Origin: CAVOHU01 sp963817885
Lineage (GTDB): Bacteria; Acidobacteriota; Vicinamibacteria; Vicinamibacterales; JAKQTR01
Length of the DNA: 64,000 nucleotides
Reading direction: 5' to 3'
NCBI GenBank assembly: GCA_963817885.1
Contig: CAWFQE010000009.1
Location: forward strand, 186,001-250,000
Shown here: piece after piece, positions 1 to 7,788 of the stretch
Numbering within the stretch: position 1 is the first letter of the stretch
How the letters are laid out: each line of letters starts with the position of its first letter
Notes under the pieces: model-generated
What the model was told of the DNA's origin: nothing
Database searches by the model: none
The model's input: the letters and a program-made list of their open reading frames with translations, nothing else
Position numbers and translations under genes: made by a program

Positions 1-857
1 CTCGGGAACGTGCGGAGCCTGTGGCGCTCGGCGTCCTCCGAGATCTTCACCTGCGGCCCCGCCGGGGCGACGGGGGCCTGCGGCATGGGCGGACGATTGT
101 CCGGGACGAGCACGGTCGCGATTTGCCTGCCGTCCGCTGTGAAGTCGAAGCTGGTCACCAGCGTGGCGAGCACGGGCCTGGGCGTGATCTGGCGGCTCTT
201 GCCGGTCGCAACATCCGCAACCCAGATATTGGTCGCATCGTCGGCGTGCACGAAGAACGCGATGGTCTTTCCGTCGGGTGACCAGGTCGCGTTCGACACA
301 CGGTAGGCGGGCGGAAGCGTCGCGGGCTTCTTGGCGCCCGGTGCGGGCGGTGCCATGAACTCGATGACCTTCTTCGACCCGTCGACGGCGGAAATCAGCT
401 GGATGCCGACGTTGCTGCGAATGGTCAATGTCCGCGACCGGTTCGCCTTGAAGTCGACGAACACGCCGCCAAGCTCGTGGAACGGCTTCGAAAAGGTGGC
501 CATCGGCACCGGACCGTCGCCGATTTCGTTCAGGAACCACTTCTTGTCCGGGCTCGGGTTGGCGAGCGCGGTATTCAGGTGCCGGGGAGCCAGCACCGCT
601 TCGGCCAGCTCGGGCGGAGGCGCCGTATAGGATTCCCGCTGCAGGACCTGGTCAGCCGCACCGAGTGGCGCCTTCTTGGGCGCGGCCGGCGGCGTGGCGG
701 CTTGCGCAGCCGGACCCGCCTGGGCCGGCCTGGCCTGGGTCGCCTGCGGCGCCTGCGCCGTCAGCGTGTATGGGGTGAGCGCGAGAACGAGCGCCACCGC
801 CGCCATGACGACGTAAGCCGCCAGGTCGCGGTGGGTCTTGCGCGGTCCTATCTTCAT
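1..857 (-). CDS. S9-type prolyl oligopeptidase family protein, N-terminal part (runs off window)
   Basis: Read on the minus strand from an ATG at 857 with a GGAGG ribosome site five to six bases upstream. The first 285 residues are open and continue beyond base 1. They begin with a basic stretch and a hydrophobic segment (residues about 14-35), a signal peptide or anchor ending near TAQA, followed by an Ala/Pro/Gln-rich linker (about 36-65). Then comes beta-propeller-like sequence containing 'NPSPDKKWFLNE' and 'ATWSPDGKTIAFF' with 'IWVADVATGKSRQIT', the repeat style of TolB/WD40 propellers that precede the S9 catalytic domain. The 'YTAPPPELAEAVLAPR' lead-in is typical of secreted acidobacterial S9 peptidases. 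The catalytic Ser/Asp/His domain would lie outside the window, so peptidase activity is inferred. A propeller-only TolB-like protein is the alternative. Confidence 0.7.
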   Translation of the reverse strand, partial: MKIGPRKTHRDLAAYVVMAAVALVLALTPYTLTAQAPQATQARPAQAGPAAQAATPPAAPKKAPLGAADQVLQRESYTAPPPELAEAVLAPRHLNTALANPSPDKKWFLNEIGDGPVPMATFSKPFHELGGVFVDFKANRSRTLTIRSNVGIQLISAVDGSKKVIEFMAPPAPGAKKPATLPPAYRVSNATWSPDGKTIAFFVHADDATNIWVADVATGKSRQITPRPVLATLVTSFDFTADGRQIATVLVPDNRPPMPQAPVAPAGPQVKISEDAERHRLRTFP

Positions 858-1063
858 GATGCCTCCGATGAAACCGATTCTTCGAGTCGGGAAAGGAATG
901 ACGAGACCAATTGGGTCAGGATATCAGGGGGTCGCTGCCACGTTCCGCAATACGAGGCTATCTGGTGGCTTGTTTACACGCGGCCGATCTCGTAGCGGGT
1001 ACGACAGGTGCCGGGACGATACACTATTCCGGCGCCGGGTGTCGAATGCGTCTCAGAACCGTC
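858..1063. other. Intergenic region with 11-bp direct duplication
   Basis: This 206-bp gap precedes the S9 peptidase gene and follows the end of the flavoprotein gene on the same strand. The 11-mer CGTCTCAGAAC occurs twice head to tail at 1049-1059 and 1060-1070, and the second copy includes the stop codon region of the flavoprotein gene (1064-1066). I see no RNA gene, no convincing terminator and no coding frame with family resemblance. Confidence 0.5.
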
Positions 1064-1816
1064 TCAGAACCGCTCGTAGTGAATGCGCGAGAGCGCGACG
1101 CCGAGGTCGTGCAGCATCACCGGCACCTCGGCAACCAGCGGGTCGGGGCCGCACACGAAACACGAGGTGACCCCCGGCGTGTCGATCAGTTCAGCGAGCA
1201 GCTCAGGTCTGACTCGCCCGCGCCGGCCGTTCCATGAAGGCCCGGCTCCGCGAGTCACGGTTTGCCGAAGCCGGACCCTGCCCTGCCGCGCCAGGCGGCG
1301 AAACTCGCCGGCGAACGCAAACTCGTCGGGCGTCCGCGCGCTGTAGACGAGCGTGATGTCGGGCCTGTCTTCTTCCGCCAGCAGGAATTCGATCATCGCG
1401 CGAAAGGGCGCGATGCCGACGCCTCCCGCGATGAAGATCAATGGATGCGCCGATGCGCCAGGCGGCAGGACGAATCGGCCCGATGGGCCGGCCACTTCCA
1501 CCCGCGATCCCCGTTTCAGGCCGGCCAGGTGGCCGCCAAAGCGCCCGCGGGCATCCTGGCTCACCAGCAGTTCCAGCCGTCCGGATTCGCGAACCCGTTG
1601 TGGCGGGCAGGCAATCGAGTAGGGCTTCCGGAGGTCCCGGCCTTCGAGGCCGACATCAACCGATTGACCGGCCTTGAAGCGGAAACTGGCGCCACCAAGA
1701 TCGATCGAGACCAATGCGGCCCTGGGGGTCTCGCGCCGGATATCGGCCACGCGGAGAACCAGCGGATGCGCTGCAGTCACCTGGACTTCAAATTCCCATC
1801 GCGTGGAAGCCGGCAT
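1064..1816 (-). CDS. FAD/NAD(P)-binding ferredoxin-reductase-like oxidoreductase
   Basis: The 250-residue protein has the two-domain layout of the ferredoxin-NADP+ reductase superfamily. The N-terminal FAD-binding barrel carries RKPYSIA at 63-69, matching the RxYS flavin-binding motif. The NAD(P)-binding domain carries GGVGIAPFRAM at 131-141 and a C-terminal CGPDPLV motif that closes over nicotinamide. There is no cysteine cluster for a 2Fe-2S domain, so it is a stand-alone reductase module that would pass electrons between NAD(P)H and a separate carrier. The ATG at 1816 lies inside the 3' end of fabI (28-bp overlap), so the two are translationally coupled. The partner protein and true substrate are unknown, and a role beside a fatty-acid enzyme is only suggested by position. 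Confidence 0.85.
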   Translation of the reverse strand: MPASTRWEFEVQVTAAHPLVLRVADIRRETPRAALVSIDLGGASFRFKAGQSVDVGLEGRDLRKPYSIACPPQRVRESGRLELLVSQDARGRFGGHLAGLKRGSRVEVAGPSGRFVLPPGASAHPLIFIAGGVGIAPFRAMIEFLLAEEDRPDITLVYSARTPDEFAFAGEFRRLARQGRVRLRQTVTRGAGPSWNGRRGRVRPELLAELIDTPGVTSCFVCGPDPLVAEVPVMLHDLGVALSRIHYERF

Positions 1817-2561
1817 CTACCATCAGGATCTCGCCGGTGATTCCCTGGCTTTCCGGCCCGAGCAGGAAGCGGCCCGCCTGGGCGACTTCGTCGACTTCGA
1901 CGCTGCGGCCAAGCGGCGACCGGTCGCGGTAGACCTGGAGGATTCCCGAGAAGCCGGAGATCCCCGAGGCCGCGAGCGTCCGGATCGGGCCCGCCGACAC
2001 GGCGTTGACGCGGATGTTCTGCCGGCCGAGGTCTGCCGCCAGGTACCTCATCGTCGATTCGAGCGCAGCCTTGGCGACACCCATGACGTTGTAGTTGGGA
2101 AAGACCCGCTGGCTCCCGAGGTAGGTCAGCGTGACGATGCTGCCTCCGCCCCGCCGCGCCATGAGCGGAGCCGCGCCACGCGCCAGGCTGATGAGCGAGT
2201 AGGCGCTCACATCCAGGGCAATCCGGAAACCCTCGCGGGAGGTCTCGAGAAACGGGCGCGACAGCTCTTCTCGAGGCGCGTACGCGGCGCCGTGCAGGAC
2301 GAAGTCCAGGCCGCCGAACTCCCGATCCACTTCCTGGAACAGGTCAGCGACCTGGGCGTCGGACGTGACATCGCACGGCAGGAGCAGCGGCCGATCGAGC
2401 TCGCTCGTCAGCTCGCGCACGCTGTCCGCGAATCGCTCGCCCTGATAGGTCACGGCGAGGCGCGCCCCGTCGCGGGCGACCGCTCTTGCTATCGCCCACG
2501 CGATGGACCACTTGTTGGCGATGCCGACGATGAGACCGTGCTTCCCGGCGAGGTCGCTCAT
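1788..2561 (-). CDS. fabI: Enoyl-[acyl-carrier-protein] reductase (NADH)
   Basis: Catalyses the last reduction of each fatty-acid elongation round, enoyl-ACP to acyl-ACP, in the cytoplasm. The 257-residue length is normal. The divergent FabI nucleotide-binding start GLIVGIANKWSIAWAIA (10-26) replaces the usual SDR glycine motif. The catalytic residues are in FabI spacing: Tyr147 in TYLGS and Tyr157-x6-Lys164 in NYNVMGVAK, matching E. coli Tyr146/Tyr156/Lys163 shifted by one. The C-terminal substrate-loop sequence SAGPIRTLAASGI is also typical. It sits 11 bp downstream of the zinc-ribbon protein gene and overlaps the following flavoprotein gene, forming a three-gene minus-strand unit. FabI is the main known target of triclosan-type inhibitors. 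I am confident of the family. Confidence 0.96.
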   Translation of the reverse strand: MSDLAGKHGLIVGIANKWSIAWAIARAVARDGARLAVTYQGERFADSVRELTSELDRPLLLPCDVTSDAQVADLFQEVDREFGGLDFVLHGAAYAPREELSRPFLETSREGFRIALDVSAYSLISLARGAAPLMARRGGGSIVTLTYLGSQRVFPNYNVMGVAKAALESTMRYLAADLGRQNIRVNAVSAGPIRTLAASGISGFSGILQVYRDRSPLGRSVEVDEVAQAGRFLLGPESQGITGEILMVDAGFHAMGI

Positions 2562-2572
2562 CTGAGACGGGT

Positions 2573-3298
2573 TCAGTGCTTCCTGGAACGGCCCGGTCCG
2601 CCGTCGCCGTGCGGACCGTGGGGCGGCCGCTGGCCCATCGGACCGTGCGATCCGCGGGCTCCGTGCGGAGAGAACGAGCCCGGCTGCCCATGCGAAGGCG
2701 ACCGATCGTTGCCGGCATGCCGGATGTGTGCGCCGCTCCCCTTGGGTCCGCGATGAGGGCCCGCGCCGGACCCGCCCGGCTGGGGCCGGCCGCCCTTGCC
2801 TCGGAACGACTTCCCGGGCGAGGTTGGCCGATGCATGGTGAACTCGGGGATCGGGCGAACCGGCACCTGCCCTTCGACTCGCGGCAGCGTCGCCCGAATC
2901 AGCCTGCGATGGACCGATCCCTCGGGCCCGCGCCCAGCAGGCTCGTCCGAGGACGAATCGGGATCCGGCACCTCAGGCGGGTTAGCGCTTTCGGCGGCCT
3001 GACCGGCGATGGACGCGTTGGCAGGGTTGTCGGGTTCCGCGTCGATGACCAGCGCGCCGTCGGCTTGAGGGGCCGGTGGTGCGGCGGCCGCGGGCTGCGC
3101 GGCCGGTGCGGCGACCTTGCGTTTTCGGCTGAGCGGCACCTTGGCCTGCTTGTACTCGTGCTCGGCGTCGCAGGTGGTGCACCGCACCAGGCGAATCGCG
3201 TCGGTGACCATCGCGACAATGGCGTGGTCGCTGATGCGTCGTTCGCGCGGACAATAGTCATCGACGATGTCACCAACCCGTGGCTGGCGCTGCTGCAT
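2573..3298 (-). CDS. Zinc-ribbon-like protein with long disordered basic tail, unknown function
   Basis: I do not recognise a named family. The first 60 residues look folded and contain a possible metal site: Cys16 in DYCPRERR, then CTTCDAEHEYKQ near 40-51. Residues about 57-140 are Ala/Pro-rich and acidic. Residues about 140-241 are Gly/Pro/Arg/His-rich, with SFRGKGGRP, many HG and PHG steps and an arginine/histidine terminus, so they are probably disordered and nucleic-acid or metal binding. The ATG at 3298 has a GAGGA site at good spacing. It is the first gene of the unit reading into fabI, with an 11-bp gap. The N-terminus resembles small proteins that sense or bind RNA/DNA through a zinc ribbon, but this is inference only. 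Confidence 0.7.
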   Translation of the reverse strand: MQQRQPRVGDIVDDYCPRERRISDHAIVAMVTDAIRLVRCTTCDAEHEYKQAKVPLSRKRKVAAPAAQPAAAAPPAPQADGALVIDAEPDNPANASIAGQAAESANPPEVPDPDSSSDEPAGRGPEGSVHRRLIRATLPRVEGQVPVRPIPEFTMHRPTSPGKSFRGKGGRPQPGGSGAGPHRGPKGSGAHIRHAGNDRSPSHGQPGSFSPHGARGSHGPMGQRPPHGPHGDGGPGRSRKH

Positions 3299-3350
3299 GC
3301 AAGGATCCTCTTACACTTGGGCGGGAAGAATCACTGCTGTAGGACACCTG

Positions 3351-3380
3351 ATTGTAACAAAGCTCTCTTGGCAAGGGCAA
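3351..3380 (-). promoter_or_regulatory. Candidate sigma70 promoter for the zinc-ribbon protein-fabI unit
   Basis: On the minus strand a TTGCCC -35 box (3375-3380) and a TACAAT -10 box (3351-3356) are separated by 18 bp. Transcription would start about 45 bases before the ATG at 3298. The spacing and -10 match are good and the -35 is moderate. No operator is visible. Confidence 0.4.
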
Positions 3381-3542
3381 CAAAGCGTAAAGCGCACGGA
3401 TCTGAATCGCGGTTATTCCATAGTCCGGCGCTCGGGCGAGGCCCAAGCGGCGTGTGACGTTCTGGCGGGCCGTGGCCGTCTGATGCGGCTGAACTGGAAC
3501 CGGTCTCGCGATCGCGGTTCCTTGGCGGCGTCACCGGGGCCG

Positions 3543-4928
3543 TCACTGCCGGGCGACAGCCTCGAGCCACTGCCTGGCCTCCACAAGCGCGGCGGCCACC
3601 GCGGCCGGCCCGGTCGACTGCGGCGTGCGGCGGGCCGCGACGGAGGCGGCCGGCGTGATGGAGCCGACGATGTCCGCGTCGAACCGATCGCTGTGGGATT
3701 TCCACTCGGCCAGGCTCAGGTCGTTGAAGCCACGGCCCTCGGCGACCAGCCTGCGCACCACGGCGCCGACAATCGCGTGTGCCTCGCGGAACGGCACGCC
3801 GCGTGCCACGAGATAGTCCGCGACGTCTGTTGCCAGCAACAGGCCTTCGGAGGCGGCCAGCGCACGTTCGGGAACGAGGCGGATGCCGGAGACGACGGCT
3901 GCCATGACCTCGAGCGACCGATCGAGCGTGGACTCGGTGTCGAACACCGGTTCCTTGTCTTCCTGCAGGTCGCGGTTGTATCCGCCGGGCAGTCCCTTGA
4001 GCGTCACGAGCCAGCCGGTCAGGTGTCCGATCGTGCGGCCGCTCTTCCCGCGAATCAGCTCGAGCGGATCCGGGTTCTTCTTCTGCGGCATCAGGCTGCT
4101 GCCCGTGGCGAGGCGGTCGGGCAGCTCGAAGAACCCGAACTCCTCCCCCGAGAAGAGAATCAGGTCCTCCGCCAGCCGGCTGAGGTGCACCATCGTGAGC
4201 GCGGCCGCGTGGAGGAACGACGAGACGAAATCGCGATCCGACGTGGCGTCGAGGCTGTTGGCCACCACGCGGGAAAACCCCAGCCGCTCTGCGAGCGCCG
4301 CCGTGTCGATGGGATAGCTGTTGCCGGCGATGGCCCCCGATCCGAGCGGCATCTCGTCGGCCTCGTCTATCGCGTGCCGCATGCGGCGATGGTCGCGGCG
4401 AAGTGCGGCGACCTGCGCGAGCAGGTAGTGCGCCACCAGCACCGGCTGCGCCCGGCGGAGGTGGGTGTAGGACGGCATCAGGTGCGAGCCGCTCTGCCCG
4501 GCCTGCGCCAGCAGCGCCGCCACCAGCCGGCAGATCCCCGAGCAGATCCGGGGGATGCGCCGCTTCATGTAGAGGCGCAGGTCGAGCGACACCTGCTCGT
4601 TCCGGGATCGTCCGGTGTGGAGGCGCTTGCCCGGTTCGCCGATGCGTTCGACCAGCTCGCGCTCGACAAACGCGTGGATGTCCTCGTCGGCGCCGTGGAC
4701 GAACGACGGATTGCGCCGGCCTTCATCGAGGATGGCGGTCAAGCCCTCTCGAATGGCCTCGCCGTCGGACGGGCTGATCACGCCGGCCTTCGCCAGCGCC
4801 TCGGCCCACGCCAGGCTGCCGGTCACGTCTTCTTCGAAGAGCCGCGCGTCGAACGAGAGGGAGACGCCGAAATCGAAGACGTCGGGATCGGGGCTCTCAT
4901 CGAAGCGGCCGGACCACAGGTGCGTCAT
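3543..4928 (-). CDS. argH: Argininosuccinate lyase
   Basis: Cleaves argininosuccinate to arginine and fumarate, the final arginine step. The protein is 461 residues from the ATG at 4928, the expected family length. The signature GSSLMPQKKNPDP is at 276-288 and includes the catalytic loop serine. TGRSRNEQ (106-113) and SYTHLRRAQP (around 153-162, catalytic His155) are present. The open frame extends 61 codons further upstream, but those overlap argG and lack family resemblance. The ATG at 4928 forms an ATGA overlap with the natural stop of argG (4925-4927), which decides the start. It is the last gene of argR-argG-argH, transcribed leftward from the shared arg control region. Confidence 0.96.
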   Translation of the reverse strand: MTHLWSGRFDESPDPDVFDFGVSLSFDARLFEEDVTGSLAWAEALAKAGVISPSDGEAIREGLTAILDEGRRNPSFVHGADEDIHAFVERELVERIGEPGKRLHTGRSRNEQVSLDLRLYMKRRIPRICSGICRLVAALLAQAGQSGSHLMPSYTHLRRAQPVLVAHYLLAQVAALRRDHRRMRHAIDEADEMPLGSGAIAGNSYPIDTAALAERLGFSRVVANSLDATSDRDFVSSFLHAAALTMVHLSRLAEDLILFSGEEFGFFELPDRLATGSSLMPQKKNPDPLELIRGKSGRTIGHLTGWLVTLKGLPGGYNRDLQEDKEPVFDTESTLDRSLEVMAAVVSGIRLVPERALAASEGLLLATDVADYLVARGVPFREAHAIVGAVVRRLVAEGRGFNDLSLAEWKSHSDRFDADIVGSITPAASVAARRTPQSTGPAAVAAALVEARQWLEAVARQ

Positions 4929-6150
4929 CGGGCTCCTTGCGTCGAGGGGGCCGGCTGCGCGGCCGTGATCGACTTGCGCGCCACGGTTTCGAGGGGCAGC
5001 CCCCAGATCTTGATGAACCCTGCGGCGGCCGGTGGTCGAACGTGTCGCCGGCGTCGTAGGTCGCAAGCGCGTGCTCGTAGAGCGCATACGGCGACTTGCG
5101 GCCGACGACACGGCAGGTGCCCTTGAACAGCTTGAGGCGGACCGAGCCGGTCACCTTCTCCTGGGTCTTGGCGACGAAGGCGTCGATCGCGTCGCGGACG
5201 GGCGAATACCACAGGCCGTTGTAGACCATGTCGGCGTAGGTCACGCCCAGGTCGCGCTTGATGCGCTCGAGGTCGCGAGGCATGACCAGGCCTTCGAGCT
5301 CGCGGTGCGCCAGGTGAACGACGACGGCGGCGGGCGCCTCGTAGATCTCGCGCGACTTGATGCCGACCAGCCGGTTCTCGACCAGGTCGATGCGGCCCAC
5401 GCCGTGCGCGCCGGCGATGGTGCTGACGCTGCCGATGATCTCGATGAAGCTCATCGGCACGTCGTTGACGGCGATCGGAACGCCGCGCTCGAAGTCGAGC
5501 TCGATGTAGGCCGGCTCGTCGGGGCACTGCGACGGATCCCTGGTGAGCGCGTAGACGTCGTCGGGCGGCTCGACCCACGGGTCTTCGAGCACGCCGCATT
5601 CGATCGAGCGGCCCCAGAGGTTCGAGTCGACGCTGTAGGGGCTGGCCCGGGTCACCGGCACCGGGATGCCGCGCGTCCGGGCGTACTCGATCTCGTCGGG
5701 ACGCGTCATGCCCCACTCGCGGGCCGGCGCGATCACGCGGATCGCCGGCTCGAGCGCGCGCGCCGACACGTCGATGCGCACCTGGTCGTTGCCCTTGCCG
5801 GTGCAGCCGTGGGCGATCGATCCCGCGCCCTCGATGTGCGCGATCTCCACCAGCTTGCGCGCGATGAGCGGGCGTCCGAGCGCGGTGGCCAGCGGATAGC
5901 CGCCTTCGTAGATGGCGCCGGCCTGGAGCGCGGGCAGGATGTAGTCCTGGACGAACTCCTCCCGGACATCGAGCACGTGCGCACGGATCGCGCCGGCGGC
6001 GAGGGCCCGCTCGCGGACGGCGTCGAGCTCACGTCCCTGGCCGAGATCCAGGGTGACGGTCACGACCTCGGCGTTGTAGGTTTCCTTCAGCCACGGCACG
6101 GCCACCGACGTGTCGAGTCCGCCCGAGTACGCGAGAACGATTCGTTCCAT
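4925..6150 (-). CDS. argG: Argininosuccinate synthase (one apparent 1-nt frameshift near 5030)
   Basis: Condenses citrulline and aspartate with ATP. The N-terminal PP-loop AYSGGLDTS is at 7-15, followed by GCTGKGNDQVR and YSVDSNLWGRSIE. The frame is intact to 'DAGDTFDH' near residue 374. It then shifts: the in-phase continuation (Arg/Ser/Pro-rich, ending at 4897) is unlike the family, while the neighbouring frame reads AAAGFIKIWGLPLETVARKS, the standard C-terminus, and stops at 4925. Restoring one C/G near 5029-5030 rejoins the frames and gives about 408 residues with an ATGA overlap with argH. A sequencing or assembly error is likelier than a real mutation. The ATG at 6150 lies 42 bp after argR. 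Confidence 0.92.
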
Positions 6151-6192
6151 GCCTGTTCCCCTGGGGGCGCCGGAGCGCCAGGCTGCCTGCTG

Positions 6193-6645
6193 CTATCTCG
6201 TGGTGGAGGCCTCGAGCCGTTCGGCGAGCTTCGCGGCCATCCCGGCGCTGCGACACACGACCAGGACGGTGTCTTCACCGGCGATGGTGCCCACGATTTC
6301 GGGGAGGGCGGCGCGATCGAGCGCCTCGGCGAGCGGCTGGGCCTGCGCGCGGCCCGTCTTGAGCACCACCAGCTGCTGGGCGCGGTCCACGCTGGCCAGG
6401 TACTCGGCCACCGCGTGCTGGAGCCGCACCGCCGCCATCGCCGGGTTCGCCGAGTCGGGCCCCAGCCGGTGGTAGGCCCCGTCGCCGGCGGCCTTGACCA
6501 GCCCGAGTTCGGCGATGTCGCGCGACAGGGTGGCCTGGGTGACGGAGAAGCCCAGCCCCTTCAGGCGGCGCCGCAGGTCTTCCTGGCTCACGACCGCGTG
6601 ACGGTCGACCAGATTGAGGATCGTGCCCTGGCGTCGAGTCTTCAT
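6193..6645 (-). CDS. argR: Arginine repressor
   Basis: A 150-residue ArgR/AhrC family regulator that binds operator boxes as an arginine-loaded hexamer. The N-terminal winged helix contains SQEDLRRRLKGLGFSVTQAT followed by LSRDI (20-44), the family's recognition-helix signature. The C-terminal oligomerisation and arginine-binding domain includes 'GTIAGEDTVLVVCRS' near 118-132, with the GEDT acidic pair that contacts arginine. It is the first gene of the leftward argR-argG-argH unit. ArgR-box-like 14-mers overlap its own start codon (6641-6654) and its -10 element (6661-6674), so autoregulation is expected. The ATG at 6645 is the only sensible start. Confidence 0.95.
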   Translation of the reverse strand: MKTRRQGTILNLVDRHAVVSQEDLRRRLKGLGFSVTQATLSRDIAELGLVKAAGDGAYHRLGPDSANPAMAAVRLQHAVAEYLASVDRAQQLVVLKTGRAQAQPLAEALDRAALPEIVGTIAGEDTVLVVCRSAGMAAKLAERLEASTTR

Positions 6646-6654
6646 GGTTATACA
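6641..6654 (+). promoter_or_regulatory. ArgR-box-like site 1, overlapping argR start
   Basis: TTCATGGTTATACA matches the argC-side box TGCATACTTATACA at 11 of 14 positions. It covers the argR start codon. Its start is 20 bp from that of site 2, about two helical turns, which is the usual centre spacing of paired ARG boxes. Confidence 0.5.
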
Positions 6655-6660
6655 CTAACT

Positions 6661-6674
6661 GGCATTACTATACA
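6661..6674 (+). promoter_or_regulatory. ArgR-box-like site 2, covering the argR -10 element
   Basis: GGCATTACTATACA matches the argC-side box at 10 of 14 positions and contains the inverted half-site TATACA. It covers the minus-strand -10 TATAGT of the argR promoter, so occupancy would block polymerase. Confidence 0.45.
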
Positions 6675-6696
6675 TCAGCGACGGAGGGCCGGACAA
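6667..6696 (-). promoter_or_regulatory. Candidate argR-argG-argH promoter
   Basis: On the minus strand TTGTCC (-35, 6691-6696) and TATAGT (-10, 6667-6672) lie 18 bp apart. The predicted start leaves a leader of only about 15 nt before argR. The -10 is inside ArgR-box-like site 2, consistent with direct repression. Confidence 0.5.
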
Positions 6697-6726
6697 GCAA
6701 TGGGCCGCGATCGGACGGGCCCGGGG

Positions 6727-6756
6727 TTGACCCGCGCATCGACCGTGATGCATACT
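6727..6756 (+). promoter_or_regulatory. Candidate argCBD-argJ promoter
   Basis: TTGACC (-35, 6727-6732) and CATACT (-10, 6751-6756) are 18 bp apart. The -10 overlaps the ArgR-box-like site at 6749-6762. Transcription would start near 6763, leaving only about 9 nt before the argC ATG at 6772, a nearly leaderless mRNA. Confidence 0.45.
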
Positions 6757-6762
6757 TATACA
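6749..6762 (+). promoter_or_regulatory. ArgR-box-like site 3, argC promoter
   Basis: TGCATACTTATACA is an imperfect palindrome with half-sites TGCATA and TATACA (the inverse of TGTATA). It resembles ARG boxes of high-GC bacteria and covers the argC -10. The 9-mer TTATACACT (6756-6764) recurs at 6648-6656 beside argR. Confidence 0.5.
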
Positions 6763-6771
6763 CTCATAACC

Positions 6772-7788
6772 ATGACGACCCCGCTCACTTCGATCTCCCC
6801 CAGCGTGCGTGTCGGCATCGCCGGCGCAACCGGCTACGCCGGCCAGGAGCTGGTCCGCCTGCTGGCCGGCCACCCCGCCGTCCGCCTGACCTGCGCCATG
6901 TCGTCCGCACACAGCGAAGGCTCGCGAAGGCTGCCACGCCTCGCCAGGATCTGGGACGACGAGGTCAGGCCGCTCGACGTCGACCGCCTGGCCGCCGAGG
7001 CGGACATCGTCGTGCTCGCCCTGCCCGAGAAAGCCGCCCCCTCGATCGCCGCCGCCCTGCTCGCAGCGGGACGCCGGGTCGTCGACCTGTCCGGGGCTTT
7101 TCGGATCCTCGATCCCGCACTGCGCCGGCGCTGGTACCCCGACACGGAGGATCTTCCCGAATCGGTCGCCTACGGCCTGACCGAACGCAATCGGCCGGCG
7201 GTGGCGTCGGCCCGGCTGGTCGCCTGCCCCGGCTGCTACCCGACCTCGGCGCTGCTGGCGCTCGAACCGCTCGTCGAATCGAAGCTCGTCGAGGGCGACG
7301 TGATCGTGGATGCCAAGTCGGGCATCTCCGGCGCAGGCCGCACCCCGACCGATCGCACGCACTTCTCCGAGAACTTCGGCAGCACCGCCGCCTACGCGGT
7401 CTTCAATCATCGCCACACCGCGGAGATGGAGCAAGAGCTGTCGCGGAGGGTGACCTTCGTCCCTCATCTGGTGCCGCTCAACCGCGGAATCCTCGAGACG
7501 ATCTACGTCAGGCTCGCGCCGGGCGCCACTTCTGCCCAGGTGGCCGACGCGTTCGAGACGGCGTACCGCGACGCGCCGTTCGTCAGACTGCGAGGCGACG
7601 CGCTGCCCGAAATCAAGCACGTGGCCCACACGAACTTCTGCGACATCGGCTGGCGCGTGGACGAGGCGTCGAACCGGCTGGTCGTGATCTCGTGCCTCGA
7701 CAATCTCCTGAAAGGCGCAGCCAGTCAGGCCGTGCAGAACCTCAACCTGATGTGCGGCTTCGACGAGCGCACCGGACTACGCCCGTGA
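6772..7788 (+). CDS. argC: N-acetyl-gamma-glutamyl-phosphate reductase
   Basis: NADPH-dependent reduction of N-acetylglutamyl phosphate, the third step of arginine synthesis. The 338-residue protein has the Rossmann motif GATGYAG (18-24) and the active-site cysteine in ACPGCYPTSA (Cys155). The conserved 'DAKSGISGAGR', 'FNHRHTAEMEQEL' and 'FVPHLVPLNRGI' blocks follow. The ATG at 6772 is chosen because an in-frame ATG at 6748 would lie inside the predicted promoter and would add only 'MHTYTLIT'. It is the first gene of a rightward operon in which every junction overlaps: the stop TGA shares bases with the GTG start of argB. Transcription is probably repressed by ArgR. Confidence 0.96.
   Translation: MTTPLTSISPSVRVGIAGATGYAGQELVRLLAGHPAVRLTCAMSSAHSEGSRRLPRLARIWDDEVRPLDVDRLAAEADIVVLALPEKAAPSIAAALLAAGRRVVDLSGAFRILDPALRRRWYPDTEDLPESVAYGLTERNRPAVASARLVACPGCYPTSALLALEPLVESKLVEGDVIVDAKSGISGAGRTPTDRTHFSENFGSTAAYAVFNHRHTAEMEQELSRRVTFVPHLVPLNRGILETIYVRLAPGATSAQVADAFETAYRDAPFVRLRGDALPEIKHVAHTNFCDIGWRVDEASNRLVVISCLDNLLKGAASQAVQNLNLMCGFDERTGLRP

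Noticed and set aside
5032..6771. Long plus-strand open frame running in phase into argC
   Set aside because: It is antisense to argG and argR and rich in Arg/Ala/Gly with no family resemblance. It results from high GC, and only the argC part (from 6772) is real.
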